From DATJPR01 sp035506295 (GTDB lineage: Bacteria; Bacteroidota; Ignavibacteria; UBA10030; UBA6906), in assembly GCA_035506295.1 (NCBI GenBank), contig DATJPR010000044.1:9376-73375 (forward strand): a stretch of 64,000 nucleotides of DNA, given 5' to 3'. Below are positions 1-8,066 of the stretch, piece by piece. Each line of letters begins with the position of its first letter. Positions within the stretch are counted from its first letter, which is position 1. A program made the position numbers and the translations under genes. Under the pieces are notes generated by a model. The model did no database searches, was not told where the DNA came from, and worked only from the letters and a program-made list of their open reading frames with translations.

Positions 1-605
1 CGGGCGGCCATGGGCAGTACGGCCATGTGCACCTGCGCCTCGAGCCGTTGAAACGCGGTCAGGGTTTTGAGTTCCTCGACGAAATCGTCGGCGGCGTGGT
101 CCCCGGCAAGTTCATCCCCGCAGTCGAGAAGGGAGTGGTCGAATCGATGAAGGACGGCGTCATCGCGGGATACCCGGTGGTCGATGTCCGCGTGGCGCTT
201 CATTATGGATCGTACCATGACGTAGATTCGTCCGAAATGGCATTCAAGATCGCCGGGTCGCAGGCCTTCAAGAAGGGATTCCTCGAGGCCAAGCCGGTAT
301 TGCTGGAACCGATCTACACGATCGAAGTGAAAGTTCCGGAAGATGCCATGGGGGATGTCATGGGAGACATCTCGTCGCGGCGGGGAAAAATCGCGGGCAT
401 GGAATCCGTGGGGAAATACCAGGTGATCCGGGCGACCGTCCCCGCAGCCGAGCTTCACAAATACGCGACGATCCTGCGGTCCAAGACCGGCGGGAGGGGC
501 GTCTTTAAGGCCACCTTCTCACACTACGAGGAGATGCCGCGAGAACAAGCCGAAAAGGTGATTGCCGCCGCGGAGAAAAACAAGAACAAAGAGGTCGAGG
601 CATAA
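1..605 (+). CDS. fusA: Elongation factor G family protein, C-terminal part (5' end outside window)
   Basis: EF-G is the ribosomal translocase GTPase, acting in the cytoplasm. Only the last ~200 residues are present; the frame is open to the left edge, so GTPase domain and start lie outside. The visible part begins with the domain IV GGHGQYGHV motif and runs through the VDSSEMAFKIAGSQAF block and the domain V region (EPIYTIEVKVPED, MGDISSRRGKIAGME), ending in a Lys/Glu-rich tail. The match to domains IV-V is unmistakable. The VHLRLEP stretch and relaxed tail look more like the second EF-G paralog common in bacteria than the str-operon copy, but this is only an impression. A long hairpin with a T-run follows the stop, so it is probably the last gene of its unit. 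Confidence 0.93.
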   Translation, partial: GGHGQYGHVHLRLEPLKRGQGFEFLDEIVGGVVPGKFIPAVEKGVVESMKDGVIAGYPVVDVRVALHYGSYHDVDSSEMAFKIAGSQAFKKGFLEAKPVLLEPIYTIEVKVPEDAMGDVMGDISSRRGKIAGMESVGKYQVIRATVPAAELHKYATILRSKTGGRGVFKATFSHYEEMPREQAEKVIAAAEKNKNKEVEA

Positions 606-649
606 GGTCGACTGGCCGCCGGAGCTTCGCACCCCGTTATTCGGTGCCG

Positions 650-726
650 AACAGGTAGCGCACAGCATTCAGCGAGAAGATGCCTCGAGCACTCACCGCT
701 TATTGCTCTTCGCTACCTGTTTTTTT
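650..726 (+). terminator. Rho-independent-type terminator with long loop after the EF-G gene
   Basis: AACAGGTAGCG (650-660) pairs perfectly over 11 bp with CGCTACCTGTT (711-721), and the distal arm runs straight into seven T (720-726). The loop is about 50 nt, unusually long, but contains smaller complementary segments (AGCG near 671 with CGCT near 697) that could shorten it. It lies between the EF-G stop at 605 and the HIT gene start at 750. Confidence 0.6.
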
Positions 727-749
727 CTTGTCGAAGGAAAGGAGCACGT

Positions 750-1298
750 ATGGATCGCATGTGGTCTCCCTGGCGGTCCCGGTATATTGCCACGTTCCAT
801 GAACCGAAGGAAAAGAAAAAGGGCGACGCGAGCATTTTTACCGCCGCTCTGAATGCCGGCGACGACGACGAGCACCTCATCGTCTGGCGGTCCAGGCTCT
901 GCTTCGTAATCATGAACCGGTATCCATACAACAGCGGTCACGTGATGATCGTACCGAACCGCCAGACGGATGATTTTCTCTCTCTCTCGGTTGAAGAACA
1001 GGCGGACGTCATGCGGACGCTGCAGATGGCGGTGCGGGCATTGACGACGGCGGTCCATCCCGAGGGGTTCAACATCGGCGCGAACCTCGGCAAGGTCGGC
1101 GGGGCCGGCGTCGATGACCACGTGCACTTCCATGTGGTCCCCCGCTGGAACGGGGACACGAATTTCATGCCGGTGGTGGCGGACACGAAGGTGATCTCCG
1201 AGGACATGAAGGCGACGTTGACAAAGTTGAGGAAAGCGTTTCAGGACATGGACGGCGAAGAGGGACGATCGAAACCCATTTCCGCCCCGAATCGCTAA
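750..1298 (+). CDS. HIT family protein (histidine-triad nucleotide hydrolase/transferase)
   Basis: HIT proteins hydrolyse or transfer nucleotidyl groups from substrates such as diadenosine polyphosphates or adenosine-5'-phosphoramidate in the cytoplasm. The histidine triad is seen as H124-V-H126-F-H128-V-V-P-R-W, preceded by the N-terminal strand block SGHVMIVPNRQ and FNIGANLG. The opening MDRMWSPWRSRYI is characteristic of the Ap4A-phosphorylase-like branch. Length (182 aa) is normal for that branch. The ATG at 750 is preceded by AAGGAAAGGAG, a good ribosome binding site. It stands alone between a terminator and the sigma-factor gene 63 bp downstream. The exact substrate cannot be read from sequence. 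Confidence 0.9.
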   Translation: MDRMWSPWRSRYIATFHEPKEKKKGDASIFTAALNAGDDDEHLIVWRSRLCFVIMNRYPYNSGHVMIVPNRQTDDFLSLSVEEQADVMRTLQMAVRALTTAVHPEGFNIGANLGKVGGAGVDDHVHFHVVPRWNGDTNFMPVVADTKVISEDMKATLTKLRKAFQDMDGEEGRSKPISAPNR

Positions 1299-1361
1299 AA
1301 TTGCGACAATTAAACGTTTCCCCACGGGTAATGTCAAAGATACACAGACCTGAATGGTTGC

Positions 1362-1931
1362 ATGGAACCGCCTTCAGACCTTGAACTTGTGGAGGCAGTC
1401 CGGAACGGCAACCGTCAGGCATTCACCGACCTGATGAGACGCTACCAGACCCGCGTGTACTGGGTCTCGCGCCGCATTGTCGGTACGCACGAGGATGCGG
1501 ACGATGTCGCGCAGGAAACCTTCGTCAAGGCTTTCACCTCGCTTGGCGATTTCAGGGGAGACTCAAGTCTTTTCACCTGGCTCTATCGCATCGCGGTCAA
1601 CCTGTCGCTCAACGTCGTCCGGAAGCGCCAGCTCGTGAACTATCTGAGGGAAAGCGACATCATCAACCGGTTTTTTCCGTCGGGCGACGACCCGTCGGCG
1701 AACGTCGAGCTCAAAGAGACGGAATCAATGATCGAGCGGGCGGTCGCGAGGCTTCCGGAAAAACAGCGGGCGGTGTTTGTGCTCCGGTACTATGATGAGC
1801 TTTCGTACGAGGAGATTTCGGAGATCCTCAAGACATCCATTGGCGGCTTGAAAGCAAATTACTTTCACGCCCTGCGAAAAGTGCAGGAGTTCTTGAAACA
1901 TGAAACTTCGGGCGGACAAGACCATCCCTGA
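1362..1931 (+). CDS. ECF (sigma-70 family, group 4) RNA polymerase sigma factor
   Basis: A 189-residue extracytoplasmic-function sigma factor directing RNA polymerase to a small regulon, usually in response to envelope or oxidative stress. Region 2 spans about residues 22-90, with RRYQTRVYWVSRR, the DADDVAQETFVKAF -10-recognition helix and TWLYRIAVNLSLN. Region 4 spans about 125-178, with LPEKQRAVFVLRYYDELSYE and the HTH around ILKTSIGGLKANYFHALRK. There is no region 1 or 3. The 3' end overlaps the next gene by 32 bp, so the two are translationally coupled. That gene encodes a one-TM protein and is followed by a Spy-like periplasmic protein, the layout of a sigma/anti-sigma envelope-stress unit. 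The inducing signal is unknown. Confidence 0.93.
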   Translation: MEPPSDLELVEAVRNGNRQAFTDLMRRYQTRVYWVSRRIVGTHEDADDVAQETFVKAFTSLGDFRGDSSLFTWLYRIAVNLSLNVVRKRQLVNYLRESDIINRFFPSGDDPSANVELKETESMIERAVARLPEKQRAVFVLRYYDELSYEEISEILKTSIGGLKANYFHALRKVQEFLKHETSGGQDHP

Positions 1932-2427
1932 CGACCTGGCGGAGCGGTCGCTCGTCGAGGAGATCAAAACACTTGCCAGCCAGTCACCTGATCCGGGCCG
2001 GACAGAACGGCCTGCGGCGTACTGGGCGAACCTGCTCGTGAGGACCAATCAACGGATCGATGACGCGACAAGCACGCGCGCCCTCTCCATCAGCTGGGCC
2101 GCCCGCGTGGCGATCCCGGGCGTTGTGGCCGTTCTCTGCTTTGTGTTTGCCCTGCATTACTATGCCCCTGAGCGGCCAGAGCTGGCCGCCAGCTTGAATT
2201 CGGTGGTGCAGACGCTTCCCGATCAGACGGTCGATTCGCTCCTCGTGGCCGGGGCAGGGCAGGGGGAGGGTGCGCTTCCGGCAATGGGCATCGGCGACGA
2301 AATCCTCCAGGTATCGCGGGAACAGGTTGCCGATTATATGATCGACAACGGGAGGGAAACTCAGCTGATTGAGGCGATGGATGATCAGCAGGCGAACGCT
2401 TTCCTCAACGCGCTGTCTCAAGAATAA
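1900..2427 (+). CDS. Single-pass membrane protein in anti-sigma position (putative anti-sigma factor)
   Basis: 175 residues: a charged cytoplasmic N-terminal ~65 aa, one predicted transmembrane helix at about 67-88 (SWAARVAIPGVVAVLCFVFALHYY), then an extracytoplasmic ~85 aa part without cysteines or a recognisable sensor fold. The start at 1900 lies inside the sigma gene, with GGAG at about 1886 as ribosome binding site. Size, topology, overlap with an ECF sigma gene and a following periplasmic chaperone-like gene all fit a membrane anti-sigma factor. No zinc-binding HxxxCxxC (ZAS) motif is present and sequence similarity to named anti-sigmas was not recognised, so the function is inferred from context. 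Confidence 0.65.
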   Translation: MKLRADKTIPDDLAERSLVEEIKTLASQSPDPGRTERPAAYWANLLVRTNQRIDDATSTRALSISWAARVAIPGVVAVLCFVFALHYYAPERPELAASLNSVVQTLPDQTVDSLLVAGAGQGEGALPAMGIGDEILQVSREQVADYMIDNGRETQLIEAMDDQQANAFLNALSQE

Positions 2428-2450
2428 ACTCCAGGGAGCAGAGACTATCC

Positions 2451-2942
2451 ATGAAATCACTGGTAAGAGCGTTGTGCGTTCTAGCGTTGGCCGGCGCATC
2501 TGCGATGGCTCAAGCGCCGGCAAATGGGCAGGGGCAAGGACAGGTGCAGGGGGAGAAGCCCATCGAGCGACTGGAGCGGTTGCGAAATCTCCGCATGGTG
2601 GAAATGCTCGACCTGAAGGAGGACCAGTCCGTACGGTTCTTCGCCCGGCTCAAGGAGCACGATCAGGCCAGGCATGAACTGCGCAAGCAGCGGAACGACA
2701 TCCTCGACCAGGTCGAGAGGCTGGTGAGGAACCATGCAGCCGACGCGGAATACGAAGCGCCCTTTGCTCAGATTGCAGCCATCGATCAGAAACTTTCGGA
2801 AGAGAACCGATCCTTCTTTGCGGGGCTGGGTGACATCCTGACAACCGAACAGCGCGGCAAGCTTCTTCTTTTTGAACGCCGCTTCGAAAGTGAGCTGCGC
2901 GATGCCATCAGGGAAGCTCGGCTGCGCAGGGCGGGCCAGTAA
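2451..2942 (+). CDS. Spy/CpxP-like periplasmic protein
   Basis: 163 residues with a signal peptide (MKSLVRALCVLALAGASAMA, cleavage around 21), a short Gln/Gly linker, then an almost wholly helical, highly charged body. The segment DLKEDQSVRFFARLKEHD and the later ILTTEQRGKLLLFERRFE resemble the paired LTxxQ-type motifs of the Spy/CpxP/CnrX group, periplasmic proteins that act as chaperones or stress sensors. GGGAG lies just upstream of the ATG. It is the third gene of the sigma-factor unit, 23 bp after the putative anti-sigma gene, which suggests it is either an output of the sigma factor or its periplasmic sensor. Family assignment rests on pattern, not alignment. Confidence 0.7.
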   Translation: MKSLVRALCVLALAGASAMAQAPANGQGQGQVQGEKPIERLERLRNLRMVEMLDLKEDQSVRFFARLKEHDQARHELRKQRNDILDQVERLVRNHAADAEYEAPFAQIAAIDQKLSEENRSFFAGLGDILTTEQRGKLLLFERRFESELRDAIREARLRRAGQ

Positions 2943-3436
2943 GTCGTGCCGGAATTCCCGACTCGGCTGGCTACCTTCGCTTGACCTTCAAGAAACTCCG
3001 TGGTATCTTGACCTTCCAAGAATGAGAGATTTCTCAATCTTGATTTACTCTTCGCACGTTTGAAAAGGAGATTTTCCTCCAAACGGATTATTTGCGACTA
3101 TCAAGATCACCATTCTGGCAGAACTACCGAATCTGTATCTATTTTCCACAGTTTTCCCGTCCCACTGTCGGAATTCCCGAATCCCCTCGCGCACCCCGTT
3201 TGGCATAACTGTTGGGTTCTTTTTCGCGTCCTGAGCCCTGACGGGTCGCTTCTGACCCTTTGCAGAGCATCAGCCTAATTTCAGGCCGTTCTTTCCAGGT
3301 GCGATGCGGGATCGCGCACGCCGCTCGCAATCTTCAGATTCAGGTTTTCGCAGCTTCGAGTGTACCCGGGTGTCGATGATGGGTTTGCATGGCCGGGCAC
3401 AGTGAATTGATCAACCAACAGAAAGGGCACAGTATC
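2943..3436. other. Intergenic stretch of ~490 bp without a supported gene
   Basis: No reading frame here looks like a protein. The stretch is more AT-rich than its surroundings in 2990-3170. A 12-bp direct repeat CGGAATTCCCGA occurs at 2950-2961 and 3169-3180. The promoter of the downstream cytochrome gene should lie here, but no convincing -35/-10 or TAnnTTTG pair was found by eye. Confidence 0.4.
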
Positions 3437-5656
3437 ATGAAGCGCCTTGTTTCTGCTTTTCTCGCCCTCCTCTTGAGCGCTCTCTGCATCGGAGTTCTTG
3501 ATGCGGCGGCGGCGATCCGTATTCGGGAGGTCGGCAAAGCGCTCAACGATAACCCCGGGATGACGTGGTCCATCGTCAATGGACTCCGGGTGGTCCCGCG
3601 AGGGGTGAAGGTGTTTTTGGTAGTTGACACCGCCAGCAGCAAGGCCGGTGGAACGGTTGCCTGGACGATGACCGGCAAACCTTCGGGTTCCGCCGCAGCG
3701 TTGGACAGCTCCACCAGCCTCGGAACCTCGTTCACGACTGACAGCATCGGCTATTACTACATCACGGTCACTGCTGGAAGCCAGAGCGATGTCGACTCGA
3801 TCTTTGCGGGAACGTACATGGGAGTCTCGAGCGTCGGCGGGGCCTGTGCCACGTGCCATCGCTCCGGCCCGATCCCGCCCTCATTGACGGGTCCGTTCCA
3901 GGATTGGCAGGGCACGGGACATGCCCAGATCTTCGCGCAGGGTATTTCCGGTCAATTGGAAGTTGATGCGCTTGTAAAATCCGGCCTCTACAAAGGAAGC
4001 TGCGTCCAATGCCATACAGTCGGCTGGGAGCCATCCAAGAACAACGGGAACTTTGGCTACGTCGCGCATTGGACAGTGACTGACACGAGCCACGTCACGA
4101 ACCCCGGTCAAAAGGGTTGGGACTCAACGTGGTTCGCGGGACTTCCGCTTGCTCCTGATGGCAGCGGCAATCTCTTCATTCCGACCGATCCTACTCGCGC
4201 CCGGTTCCATGCCATGCCGGCAAACATGCAGGCTCTTGGCACCATCGGTTGCGAGAGCTGTCATGGTCCGTTGGCCCAACATGGTGATTTCAATAGCGGG
4301 TTCGCGGGCGAAGGCTCGGTAGCAATTTCGTACAGCGCCGACCTCTGCAACCAATGCCACAACGGCTCGACGCGCCATACCATCGGTACGTATTTCAATA
4401 TGTCGGTCCATGCAAAGTATCCGCCGGTCGAACCCAACGCAACATGCGCTCCGTGCCACCAGGGCTACTCGATCGTCAAGTGGTCTGAAAGCGGAAAGGA
4501 CACCACGGGCTGGGCATCGACGCTCACCGCCGACCAGCTCAATACGCCAATCGCCTGCGTGGCTTGCCACGATCCGCACAAGGCCGCGACAATCAATGCC
4601 GATGGCACCCTGGATCCAGGACTGCGTGACCTTTCCGTCGGTCATCTCCGGAACGGTTATCAATTCACGCCTCCCGGCGCAAGCGAAGTCTGTTCGTTCT
4701 GCCACAGCTCGCGCTATAGCGTGACGACACGTGTTCTGCCCAACAGCCCGCCGTACTACGGAATCACCTCGCGCTTCGGACCCCACGACAATCCGCAGTA
4801 TGATATGTTCGTCGGTTCGAATGGCTATCAGTTCGGCGACACGTCGTTCACCGGCGTGAATACGCATATGGGTCTTGCCGACGGATGCGTCACCTGCCAC
4901 ATGCAGGATCGTGTCCGCATCACCAATGGCAAGTCGAACAACAATCCGCAGGCGAACCACAGCATGTCGATGACCGACACTGCCTACGGCTTTAATCCGA
5001 GGGCCGTTTGCACCAACTGCCACGGCTCCATCAATGACTATAACGATGTCAAGGCCTTCTACGATTTCGACCGCAACGGCCGGATCGAGGGCGTGCAAAC
5101 GGAAATCCAGGGACTTCTGAATCAGGTGTTTGCGATTCTGCCGAAGGATACGGTCAGCGGCGTCGTGTCGATTGCTGCGACGGGAAGTAAAGTTACCCAT
5201 GCTGACTCGGTTGCGCTGAAGAACCGCCTGGATCTCGTTGCTGGCATCTGGAACTATCAATTTGTGAGCAGCGACGGAAGCATGGGCGTCCACAACGCGG
5301 AGTATGCCGCCCGTCTGCTGTACAAGACCCTCGGCTGGACACCGCTCTGGGTGAAGGACGTCCCGGGAGCAGTTCCGACGTCGTATACGCTCGACCAGAA
5401 CTACCCGAACCCGTTCAACCCCTCGACGGTCATTCGGTTCTCGTTGCCCAAGGAATCCCCGGTGAAGCTACAGGTGTTTGACATCACCGGCGCGCTCGTC
5501 AAGACACTTCTTGATGAGGCAGTCCGTCCCGGAAACAAGGAAGTGGTGTGGGATGGGACCAATCAGGCCGGGATGAAGGTCGCCAGCGGCATGTATCTCT
5601 ACCGCCTGGAATCGGAAAACTTCGTCGCTGCGAAGAAGATGCTGCTCCTGAAGTAA
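3437..5656 (+). CDS. Secreted nine-heme c-type cytochrome with T9SS type A sorting domain
   Basis: 739 residues. The ATG at 3437 is chosen over an in-frame one at 3389 because it directly precedes a signal peptide (MKRLVSAFLALLLSALCIGVLDAAAA) and has AAAGGG upstream. Nine CxxCH heme-binding motifs are visible from residue 137 (CATCH) to 525 (CTNCH): CATCH, CVQCH, CESCH, CNQCH, CAPCH, CVACH, CSFCH, CVTCH, CTNCH. The last ~90 residues form a T9SS sorting domain (LDQNYPNPFNPSTVIRFSLP to the terminal KKMLLLK). So the protein should cross the inner membrane by Sec, receive hemes in the periplasm and leave through T9SS to the surface or medium. An electron-transfer role is inferred; the partner is unknown. 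A terminator hairpin follows at 5699-5734. Confidence 0.93.
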   Translation: MKRLVSAFLALLLSALCIGVLDAAAAIRIREVGKALNDNPGMTWSIVNGLRVVPRGVKVFLVVDTASSKAGGTVAWTMTGKPSGSAAALDSSTSLGTSFTTDSIGYYYITVTAGSQSDVDSIFAGTYMGVSSVGGACATCHRSGPIPPSLTGPFQDWQGTGHAQIFAQGISGQLEVDALVKSGLYKGSCVQCHTVGWEPSKNNGNFGYVAHWTVTDTSHVTNPGQKGWDSTWFAGLPLAPDGSGNLFIPTDPTRARFHAMPANMQALGTIGCESCHGPLAQHGDFNSGFAGEGSVAISYSADLCNQCHNGSTRHTIGTYFNMSVHAKYPPVEPNATCAPCHQGYSIVKWSESGKDTTGWASTLTADQLNTPIACVACHDPHKAATINADGTLDPGLRDLSVGHLRNGYQFTPPGASEVCSFCHSSRYSVTTRVLPNSPPYYGITSRFGPHDNPQYDMFVGSNGYQFGDTSFTGVNTHMGLADGCVTCHMQDRVRITNGKSNNNPQANHSMSMTDTAYGFNPRAVCTNCHGSINDYNDVKAFYDFDRNGRIEGVQTEIQGLLNQVFAILPKDTVSGVVSIAATGSKVTHADSVALKNRLDLVAGIWNYQFVSSDGSMGVHNAEYAARLLYKTLGWTPLWVKDVPGAVPTSYTLDQNYPNPFNPSTVIRFSLPKESPVKLQVFDITGALVKTLLDEAVRPGNKEVVWDGTNQAGMKVASGMYLYRLESENFVAAKKMLLLK

Positions 5657-5698
5657 CGGGGCGATCGAGGTCTTCTCAGGCGACTGCAAAATCATCAT

Positions 5699-5742
5699 GG
5701 CAAAGGCAGGCGGCGCATGCTGTCTGCCTTTGCCGTTCTTGT
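5699..5742 (+). terminator. Hairpin terminator after the cytochrome gene
   Basis: GGCAAAGGCAG (5699-5709) pairs perfectly over 11 bp with CTGCCTTTGCC (5724-5734), loop 14 nt, followed by the weakly T-rich GTTCTTGT. It ends just before the start of the metalloprotease, which also shows that the reading frame upstream of 5743 is not translated. Confidence 0.55.
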
Positions 5743-5751
5743 ATGATGCCC

Positions 5752-7863
5752 ATGCGTTCCCTTGCCCTCATCGCTCTTGCCTTTGTCCTCACGGCGGTGC
5801 ACGCCGGCGCACAGGACGTCGTCCCGGCGGGGGCGCTCTGCGGCACACGGGGCATCCACGCGCTTCTCCGGTCGACCGATGAAACCGGCGGCAGGCACAT
5901 CACCGCGAGCGGCACTCTCCGCATCCTCCTCGTCTTTGCCAGCTTCTCCGACGACGATGCTCCTAATCCGTACTGGCCTCCTCACCAGCCGCCTGTTGCC
6001 ATGTCGCTGTTCCTCGACCCTGATACGGCAACGCATTCCACCGCGTCCTTCAATCTGACGAATTATTTCAACCAGATGTCGCTGGGACAGTTCCATTTCG
6101 TGGGCGATGTCGTCTGGGTGGAATCGACGCATGGGACGAGCGAATTCTCCAACGGCTCCTACGGCCGGGCCAACACAACCTTGTTGACGGAACAGCTCGA
6201 CACCCAAGTCGACTTTTCCCGGTACGACCACTGGACCAATGCGGCGGACTACGTCAACATTCCCGAGCCGGACAGCGTCGTCGACATGATTGTCATGGTC
6301 TGGCGGACAAACACCTTCCCGTATGTCGGCGAAGCTTCGCTGGGCCGCAAACCGACGCTCGTCCTTGACGGGGTCAAGATCGGCATGGGGTATCCCGAGG
6401 ACTATGCGCATCCCCTCGGCTCGGGTGTCACATGCGAGTATCTGTACACGGATACTCCCGATAAGGTCATGAGGACGATCGCCCACGAAGTGGGTCACTG
6501 GCTGCTGGGCGGGGCGCATCCGTACAACGGCGACGTACTCGGGGGGAAACATTCCTACTGGGGGATCCTCTGCGACGGGCACAGGATTTCTTCGTGTGTG
6601 AACTCGTATGAACGGGAACTGCTCGGATGGGTCTCCGTTCCTGAACTGGTCCCCGATTCGTCGTACGCGCTCCCCGACTATCTCACGTCGGGGAAATCCC
6701 TGAAGTATCACCCGGAAAATGGAAGCCCTCTGGAGTACTTCTATATCGAGAATCATCAACGTCGGTCGGTGTTTGACGATGTCACAGTCAATCCGGATGA
6801 TCGAGGCGTGTGGGTGCTTCACCAGCAGGGGCCATACCAGGAACTGGATAACATCCGCATCGAACCGTCGGATGGACGATGGCAATGGGACGATGGCGGC
6901 CTGCGGAACTCTTGCTTCGGTCAGGACCTGACACTTTTCAGGAAAAGAGAGCCGGGGGTCGTCACGGGACCCTCGCATCGTGATATGATCGCGTCGAAGG
7001 CGACGGACGTGAATTGGTTGATGATGGTGGAAGGCGCCGGAGACACCGTGCACTGCGGACAATTCTACGCCGGCGAGCAATATGCAGGGAGCTTCGACAC
7101 GTGCAGGGCTTCGGTCTTCTCCCGCTTCAGCAATCCGTCAAGCAATACATGGGACGGTCAAGCGACAGGTCTGACGCTGGAGCTCACCGGGAACAGCGAC
7201 GGCACGCTGCTCATTGCCGCATCTTCGAATCCGCTCAGTCCAGCCCCGTCGCGTCGATACCTGGGCGTCGATCCTTCTGTCGCATCGGTTCAGGGAGGGG
7301 CCGTCTCACTCGCCTGGGGCGCGATGTGGCAGGATGGACAGCCTATCGAGGCAACGGTGAACTCTTCGGAGCTTCAGCGGCTGTCCACCGATGGGCACAC
7401 ATGGGTGACCGTATACGTCGGCCCGTCGCTGCGGTGGAAGGATCAGGGTGTTACCTATGATTCGATGGGAGCGGCCCTCGCTACGTATCGGGTCAGAGTC
7501 GGAGAGACGAGTGGAAGGCAGTCCAACTGGTCAATGCCCTGCGTGGTGCGCGTTTCCTCGTTGCCATCCGGAGTGTCACCTAACCGAAGGAGTCCTCCCG
7601 AGAGCTTTGAATTATTCCAGAATTTCCCGAACCCGTTCAATCCAACAACAGTCGTCAGCGGACAGTGGACAGCAGACAGTTGGGTACGGCTGGTGGTCTA
7701 CGATCTGCTTGGCAGAGAAGTGGCTGTCCTTGCCAGTGGGCTCTATCCTGCAGGCAAATACCAATTCTCCTTCGATGGTACCAACCTTTCGAGTGGAGAG
7801 TATTTCTACCGATTGACAGCAGGGAATTACACAGCGGTGCGCAAGATGACCTTAGTGCGATGA
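5752..7863 (+). CDS. Secreted M6-family-like zinc metalloprotease with T9SS sorting domain
   Basis: 703 residues from the ATG at 5752; the in-frame ATGs at 5743 and 5746 are alternatives. The signal peptide is MRSLALIALAFVLTAVHAGA. The catalytic zinc motif H245-E-V-G-H249 (IAHEVGHWLLGG) is followed by H256, and the preceding block (LRILLVFASFSDD, YFNQMSLGQFHFVGDV) is typical of immune-inhibitor-A/M6 peptidases. The middle part is a beta-rich accessory region. The last ~85 residues are a T9SS type A sorting domain (ELFQNFPNPFNPTTV to AVRKMTLVR). Expected role: extracellular or surface-attached degradation of proteins. No clear Shine-Dalgarno sequence precedes the start. It has its own unit after the hairpin at 5699. 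Confidence 0.88.
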   Translation: MRSLALIALAFVLTAVHAGAQDVVPAGALCGTRGIHALLRSTDETGGRHITASGTLRILLVFASFSDDDAPNPYWPPHQPPVAMSLFLDPDTATHSTASFNLTNYFNQMSLGQFHFVGDVVWVESTHGTSEFSNGSYGRANTTLLTEQLDTQVDFSRYDHWTNAADYVNIPEPDSVVDMIVMVWRTNTFPYVGEASLGRKPTLVLDGVKIGMGYPEDYAHPLGSGVTCEYLYTDTPDKVMRTIAHEVGHWLLGGAHPYNGDVLGGKHSYWGILCDGHRISSCVNSYERELLGWVSVPELVPDSSYALPDYLTSGKSLKYHPENGSPLEYFYIENHQRRSVFDDVTVNPDDRGVWVLHQQGPYQELDNIRIEPSDGRWQWDDGGLRNSCFGQDLTLFRKREPGVVTGPSHRDMIASKATDVNWLMMVEGAGDTVHCGQFYAGEQYAGSFDTCRASVFSRFSNPSSNTWDGQATGLTLELTGNSDGTLLIAASSNPLSPAPSRRYLGVDPSVASVQGGAVSLAWGAMWQDGQPIEATVNSSELQRLSTDGHTWVTVYVGPSLRWKDQGVTYDSMGAALATYRVRVGETSGRQSNWSMPCVVRVSSLPSGVSPNRRSPPESFELFQNFPNPFNPTTVVSGQWTADSWVRLVVYDLLGREVAVLASGLYPAGKYQFSFDGTNLSSGEYFYRLTAGNYTAVRKMTLVR

Positions 7864-7917
7864 GGAGAGTTGACAGCTGCCCGCTGCTTTTCGCCTTTTT
7901 GCCCCGGTTTCCCTTGC

Positions 7918-7948
7918 TTGCAATTGTCGGAGTGAATGCCTACAATTG
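7918..7948 (+). promoter_or_regulatory. Predicted promoter of sprA
   Basis: TTGCAA (7918-7923), 17-bp spacer, TACAAT (7941-7946). The same bases also fit the Bacteroidetes pattern, TTG then 20 nt then TACAATTG against TAnnTTTG with one mismatch. It lies about 120 bp upstream of the sprA start in the 203-bp gap after the protease gene. Confidence 0.5.
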
Positions 7949-8066
7949 TGCATCCCTTCCACCGTTAAGGAGTCCCATATCGTTCTGTTCGATAGCGAAT
8001 CTCGAGACACAGCAGTCAGGTCCGAGTAGTGTGTCTCCGCATGTTAGGGAAGAATAGAATCAGACA

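Noticed and set aside
562..852. Plus-strand frame linking the EF-G end and the HIT gene
   Set aside because: It runs through a terminator hairpin and overlaps two real genes in other frames.
2950..3180. 12-bp direct repeat CGGAATTCCCGA as an attachment or mobile-element site
   Set aside because: The enclosed ~220 bp contain no integrase, transposase or terminal inverted repeats.
4124..5293. Minus-strand open frame opposite the cytochrome gene
   Set aside because: Antisense to nine conserved CxxCH motifs; composition unlike a protein.
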